Part shown: piece by piece, positions 61,127 through 64,000 of the stretch
Layout of the letters: each line of letters opens with the position of its first letter
Position numbering within the stretch: position 1 is the first letter of the stretch
NCBI GenBank assembly: GCA_030762895.1
Contig: JAUPTC010000017.1
Span: forward strand, 1,240,001-1,304,000
Source: Sophora flavescens
Taxonomy: Eukaryota; Streptophyta; Magnoliopsida; Fabales; Fabaceae
Reading direction: 5' to 3'
Length of the DNA: 64,000 nt
The notes under the pieces: model-generated
Databases searched by the model: none
Told to the model about the DNA's origin: nothing
What the model saw: only the letters and a program-made list of their open reading frames with translations
Made by a program: the position numbers and the translations under genes

Positions 61127-61426
61127 TCACGGCCGTGATGGCCATCACGGCCAGGCCGTGACGCATTCTGGAATGGGCGCGCTTTCAAATATGGGGCATC
61201 ACGGCCGTGAGCCTCATCACGGCTAGGCCGTGATAGCTTCTGTCTCCACCATCTGTTCTGTCACGGCCATGAGGGGTATCACGGCTAGGCCGTGACAGCT
61301 TTTGACTTTTTCCTCCTGGATTGTCACGGCCGTGATGTGCATCACGGCTAGGCCGTGACAGATTCTGACTTTTGCCTTCTGCCCTGCTTGATCATGGTCG
61401 TGATGGTGATCACGGCCAGGCCGTGA
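61127..61426. repeat. Palindromic minisatellite in the LTR U3
   Basis: Five units of TCACGGCCGTGA, 4-6 bp spacer and ATCACGGC(C/T)AGGCCGTGA, spaced about 60-72 bp. The last unit and its right flank are collinear with CACTA-1 (17125-17245). Repeats just upstream of a TATA box in U3 are a common enhancer layout in LTR elements; that role is inferred. Confidence 0.93.
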
Positions 61427-61652
61427 TGGGCTCTGTTTGGCTCATATTCTTCACTTTTCAACCCCTATTGCATCAAAGCTTCATCAAGGCTAATTTCTGA
61501 GTATTTTTCCTTAAATCCCTGCAAAACAACACCAAGAAACCGCTTCACCCGTTCCAAGGGAAAAACTAACAAAAATCAACTAATTATGCCTAAACTATAT
61601 GAAAAATGCATGCGAAAGTGCACATGAAATATGATGTAAAATCACACTATCA

Positions 61653-63467
61653 AATCACCCCAAGCTTAAAACTTGCTTGTCCTCAAGCAAATACTAAGGC
61701 CAGAATATCAAAAAGCATGGATAGTGTGATTTAGAACCCGAGTAGTAACTGATCCATGTAATAGGCAATTCAAACAAGTTAGCAAGAGACAATCAATTCA
61801 AGTCCAATTAGACGCCTAGGTTTCTTAGACTCGGATTCTCACTTATTTGGGCACTCCTTCTCACCTCAAAATAACCCCAAGCTTGTTCATTAGCTTGGCA
61901 CTCTTTCTCACCTCACTCAAGTGTTTAGGGATATATGACATTTCGCTCCATTTTCCCAAGGATAGAATTCTACCATAGGCTTGACTATCAACCGAATCTC
62001 TACTGTATTAATGAAAACAATCAAGAATCGAGAGGTCTTTGCTTTGGTTGTAACGGGGCCATGGGATTAATCGTTAGGTGGGGAAATCAAGAAAAGGAAT
62101 TTTCCGAAGGGCTACACAAAACATCAAGCATTGTAAACATGACCTTCTAAAATACCCTTTTTTTGGGTTTTGATTCGCTTTTCCACCCCCCTTTTTATTT
62201 TATTTTTTTTTATCTTCATTTCTCACTTTTCTTTTGTCATCCCCTTCTCCATTTTTGTTTTCTTTTTCTTTTTAATTGAGAAGGGGAGATTTTCAATTTA
62301 GGAGATTTTTTTTTTCTGATTTTCTCATCCCACACTTTTTCAACTACCATTTTACCCTTTCTGCAATACTTTAGAAGGTCCTATCAAGCATCATCCAACA
62401 TTATATTTCAAGGTACCAAGAAAAGTATTTCGTTCTTTTAGGCTCAAAATTGGGCAACTAAGGGGGGTAGCATTTAGTCAATCAAAGCTCGGGAGGCCGG
62501 AAAAATACCTAGTGCCTCAATCATTTTAAAAAATGTTTTCAAAAAAAAATTTTAAGTGTTGAAACGGTTTCAAGTCAAGTTCTAGAGAAATACACTCCGA
62601 GAGGAATAACACTCTAACACAAGGAGAGGGGTAGATATAGTGGGTACCCCTTTGGCTCAAAATCTCACATTTTGTAGTTCAGAAATCAATGAGAAACATG
62701 AATCTACGGAACCATATGCTAATTATCAACTATCAAGATCATCTCAAACATTTTCATTATTTGCCTTATCACAAGAGTAAAAATTGGGTTCAACAATCCA
62801 CTATCTCTAATTATTTGGCACTCAGTTTTCACAATCGGACACATCATATCTAAGTAAAGGGCAATTGAATAATGTGATCATGCAAAACTATCATGCAAAA
62901 CTATATGAATGCAACATGGACAATGCATATGCAAAATACCCCCACCCCAAGCTTAGAAATTTACATTGTCCCCAATGTAAACAATCAAGTCGGAGGGGGA
63001 GAAAAATTGGAACGTCTTACCAAGGCGGTAGTGGGTGTTGACTCTCATTCCAGTCAGAAAATTGTTAGGAAGTACATCACGGCCGTGAGCCTCATCACGG
63101 CTAGGCCGTGATGCTTTCTGCTCTTCAGGGTCTTTCCATCACGCCCGTGATGGGTATCACGGCTGGGCCGTGATCCTTTATGGTCTTCATTTTTAGCTTA
63201 TCACGGCCGTGACCAGTGTCACGGCCTGGGTGTGATGGCTGCTGCCTCTGCTTTTTCCTTGTCTTCTTGCTCTCCCTTCCTGAAATCACTTGGCAGTTTT
63301 ATTAGAAAAAGAAAACTCTTGATCTTCTCAAATTATTCAAGAGTGAAATCAAAAACAAAACTACTAAGAAAATGAAAAAGACTAAAGAGAAAGGTTAAGA
63401 AACTTTGGTTGCCTCCCAATAAGCGTTTGTTTAACGTCCCGAGCCTGACTCAAATCACCCCAGAGGG
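61653..63467 (-). other. 3' internal non-coding region of the retrotransposon
   Basis: Lies between the pol fragment and the 3' LTR. It contains CAAGCTTAGAAATTTAC and CATTGTCCCCAATG near 62948-62982, CACCCCAAGCTTAAAA with GCTTGTCCTCAAGC at 61657-61689, and a pyrimidine-rich stretch at about 62150-62330 (purine-rich on the element's strand). These strings are usual in the 3' part of Athila/Diaspora-like elements. No convincing gene; open frames at 61935-62150 and 62893-63111 have no recognisable domain. Confidence 0.65.
63077..63235. repeat. Palindromic minisatellite units in the retrotransposon 3' internal region
   Basis: Three units of the same TCACGGCCGTGA / ATCACGGCTAGGCCGTGA type (variants TCACGCCCGTGA, CACGGCCTGGGTGTGA). 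They lie outside the LTR, about 235 bp downstream of the pol stop codon on the element's strand, so this one element carries the array in two places. Confidence 0.9.
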
Positions 63468-64000
63468 TTAATCCGGAAGAAGGTCTTGCTTGCCATGCCC
63501 TGCCTCAGTCCGTTTTCTGTAGGCTCTTGCCCTTTCATATGCTCGCATGCTGTTCCCGGACAACTCATTTAAGTCCAGCATCCTTCTATAATCAGCACGA
63601 ACTCTCCACCCCGTGATGGTCCTTTTTGGGATCAACTCATTGTCTGCATTGACCACCACGGTTGTGCCACCTTTCAACTTCGGTGCTTTACCATTCTTTT
63701 TCATGCCTTTGTTGCTGAGCTCTTTCCTTGCACATTCTTCCCTTGGGAGACTCGGTAAGGCTTCCATGTCTTTTAACCACTCAAGATAGACCTCATCCCC
63801 CGAAGGGTCTTTTTCCTCACTGTCATCACCATGGGATTTTACCAACACTTTTGCAAGTGAAGAACCATGGGCTTCTCGAGTTGCCCTTGCCTTTATAGTT
63901 AAGTCCACCACATCCACTCGATACACATCTGACCTCTCTACAGGGTGCTTCATTACTTCAAAGACATTGAAGACTACCTCATCATCTTGCACCCTTAGAA
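63468..64000 (-). pseudogene. Ty3/gypsy-type pol fragment with internal deletion (protease end, RT start, integrase tail)
   Basis: One open frame runs off the window edge and stops at 63468. Counting residues from about 63992: 1-30 fit the segment after the protease (EVVFNVFEVMKHP, YRVDVVD); about 118-137 fit the start of the reverse transcriptase (NELIPKRTITGWRVRADYRR); from 138 on it reads LDLNELSGNSMRAYERARAY, like the region after the integrase core. Most of RT, all of RNase H and the integrase core are therefore absent, with a junction near 63581. In a whole element this polyprotein copies RNA to DNA and integrates it; this copy cannot. No start codon is required in a pol polyprotein; the GTG at 63990-63992 is not a true start. 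Confidence 0.75.

Larger units (their letters stand above)
60271..61652 (-). repeat. 3' LTR of the minus-strand retrotransposon (1382 bp)
   Basis: In plus orientation it reads TGTTGACTCACCGG .. CACACTATCA, giving TG..CA ends. The left border is exact against satellite (CCAGGGAACT | TGTTGACTC); the right border is set by TG on the minus strand right after a purine-rich AAGCTTGGGGTGATT, the presumed polypurine tract region. A TATA-like CTATAAATAAA on the minus strand at 61104-61114 would put the U3/R border near 61080. The palindromic array 61127-61426 lies directly upstream of that TATA, in U3. The small open frames in the LTR (60237-60452, 60951-61226) are not taken as genes. Confidence 0.82.
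60271..64000 (-). mobile_element. LTR retrotransposon (Ty3/gypsy type, minus strand), cut by the window edge
   Basis: On the minus strand the order is pol fragment (64000 down to 63468), 3' internal non-coding region, then the 3' LTR ending at 60271 against satellite. Pol residues resemble the end of the protease region, the first part of the reverse transcriptase and the integrase tail of Ty3/gypsy (Athila/Diaspora-like) elements. The strings TATTGGGAGGCAACC after pol and AAGCTTGGGGTG before the LTR also fit that group, from memory of such elements. The right part, including the other LTR and the second TSD, lies outside the window. Much of pol is missing, so this copy is non-autonomous. Confidence 0.85.

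Overview
The window is repeat heterochromatin from a flowering plant nuclear genome, most likely a eudicot. It is AT-rich and holds a long tandem satellite, two CACTA (En/Spm-like) transposons with TNP2-type transposases and plant-style introns, a Mutator-like element, a solo LTR and the end of a Ty3/gypsy-type LTR retrotransposon. I see no ordinary host gene and no tRNA, rRNA or CRISPR. The species cannot be fixed from the sequence alone.

Backbone: about 41 kb is one satellite with a monomer of about 444-454 bp. It fills 1-6265 in one orientation and, after a 500-base N gap (6266-6765), continues in the opposite orientation to 60270, interrupted only by insertions. The left block has a dimeric higher-order period of about 897 bp. 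The right block, clearest at 23.5-38.9 kb, has a multimeric higher-order pattern of about 11-14 monomers (4.9-6.3 kb).

Insertions, left to right: CACTA-1 (15441-21938, 3-bp TSD AAT); a 3.73-kb solo LTR (38943-42672, 5-bp TSD TTTAG); a non-autonomous Mutator-like element with TIRs of about 300 bp (45052-46576, 10-bp TSD); CACTA-2 (47037-53555, 3-bp TSD CAT); and a minus-strand LTR retrotransposon entering from the right edge (3' LTR 60271-61652, internal region to 64000). The four complete insertions have perfect target-site duplications that restore the satellite sequence, so the satellite was there first.

Both CACTA elements carry a decayed TNP2 transposase followed by spliced-looking exons for the C-terminal end of a Ulp1-like (C48) cysteine peptidase. 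CACTA-2 is the better preserved, with one 32-bp deletion and one nonsense codon as its main lesions. CACTA-1 has several frameshifts and stops. Their subterminal repeats use two different inverted motifs.

The most unusual signal is a palindromic minisatellite built on TCACGGCCGTGA. It lies just upstream of a TATA box in the U3 part of the gypsy-type LTR, again in that element's 3' internal region, and in the TNP2 leaders of both CACTA elements. Collinear homology outside the palindromes shows that CACTA-1 and the LTR share a common segment, suggesting that a retrotransposon U3 array was captured by (or exchanged with) DNA transposons. CACTA-2 also holds what looks like a captured gene 5' end, present twice, inside its left subterminal repeats.
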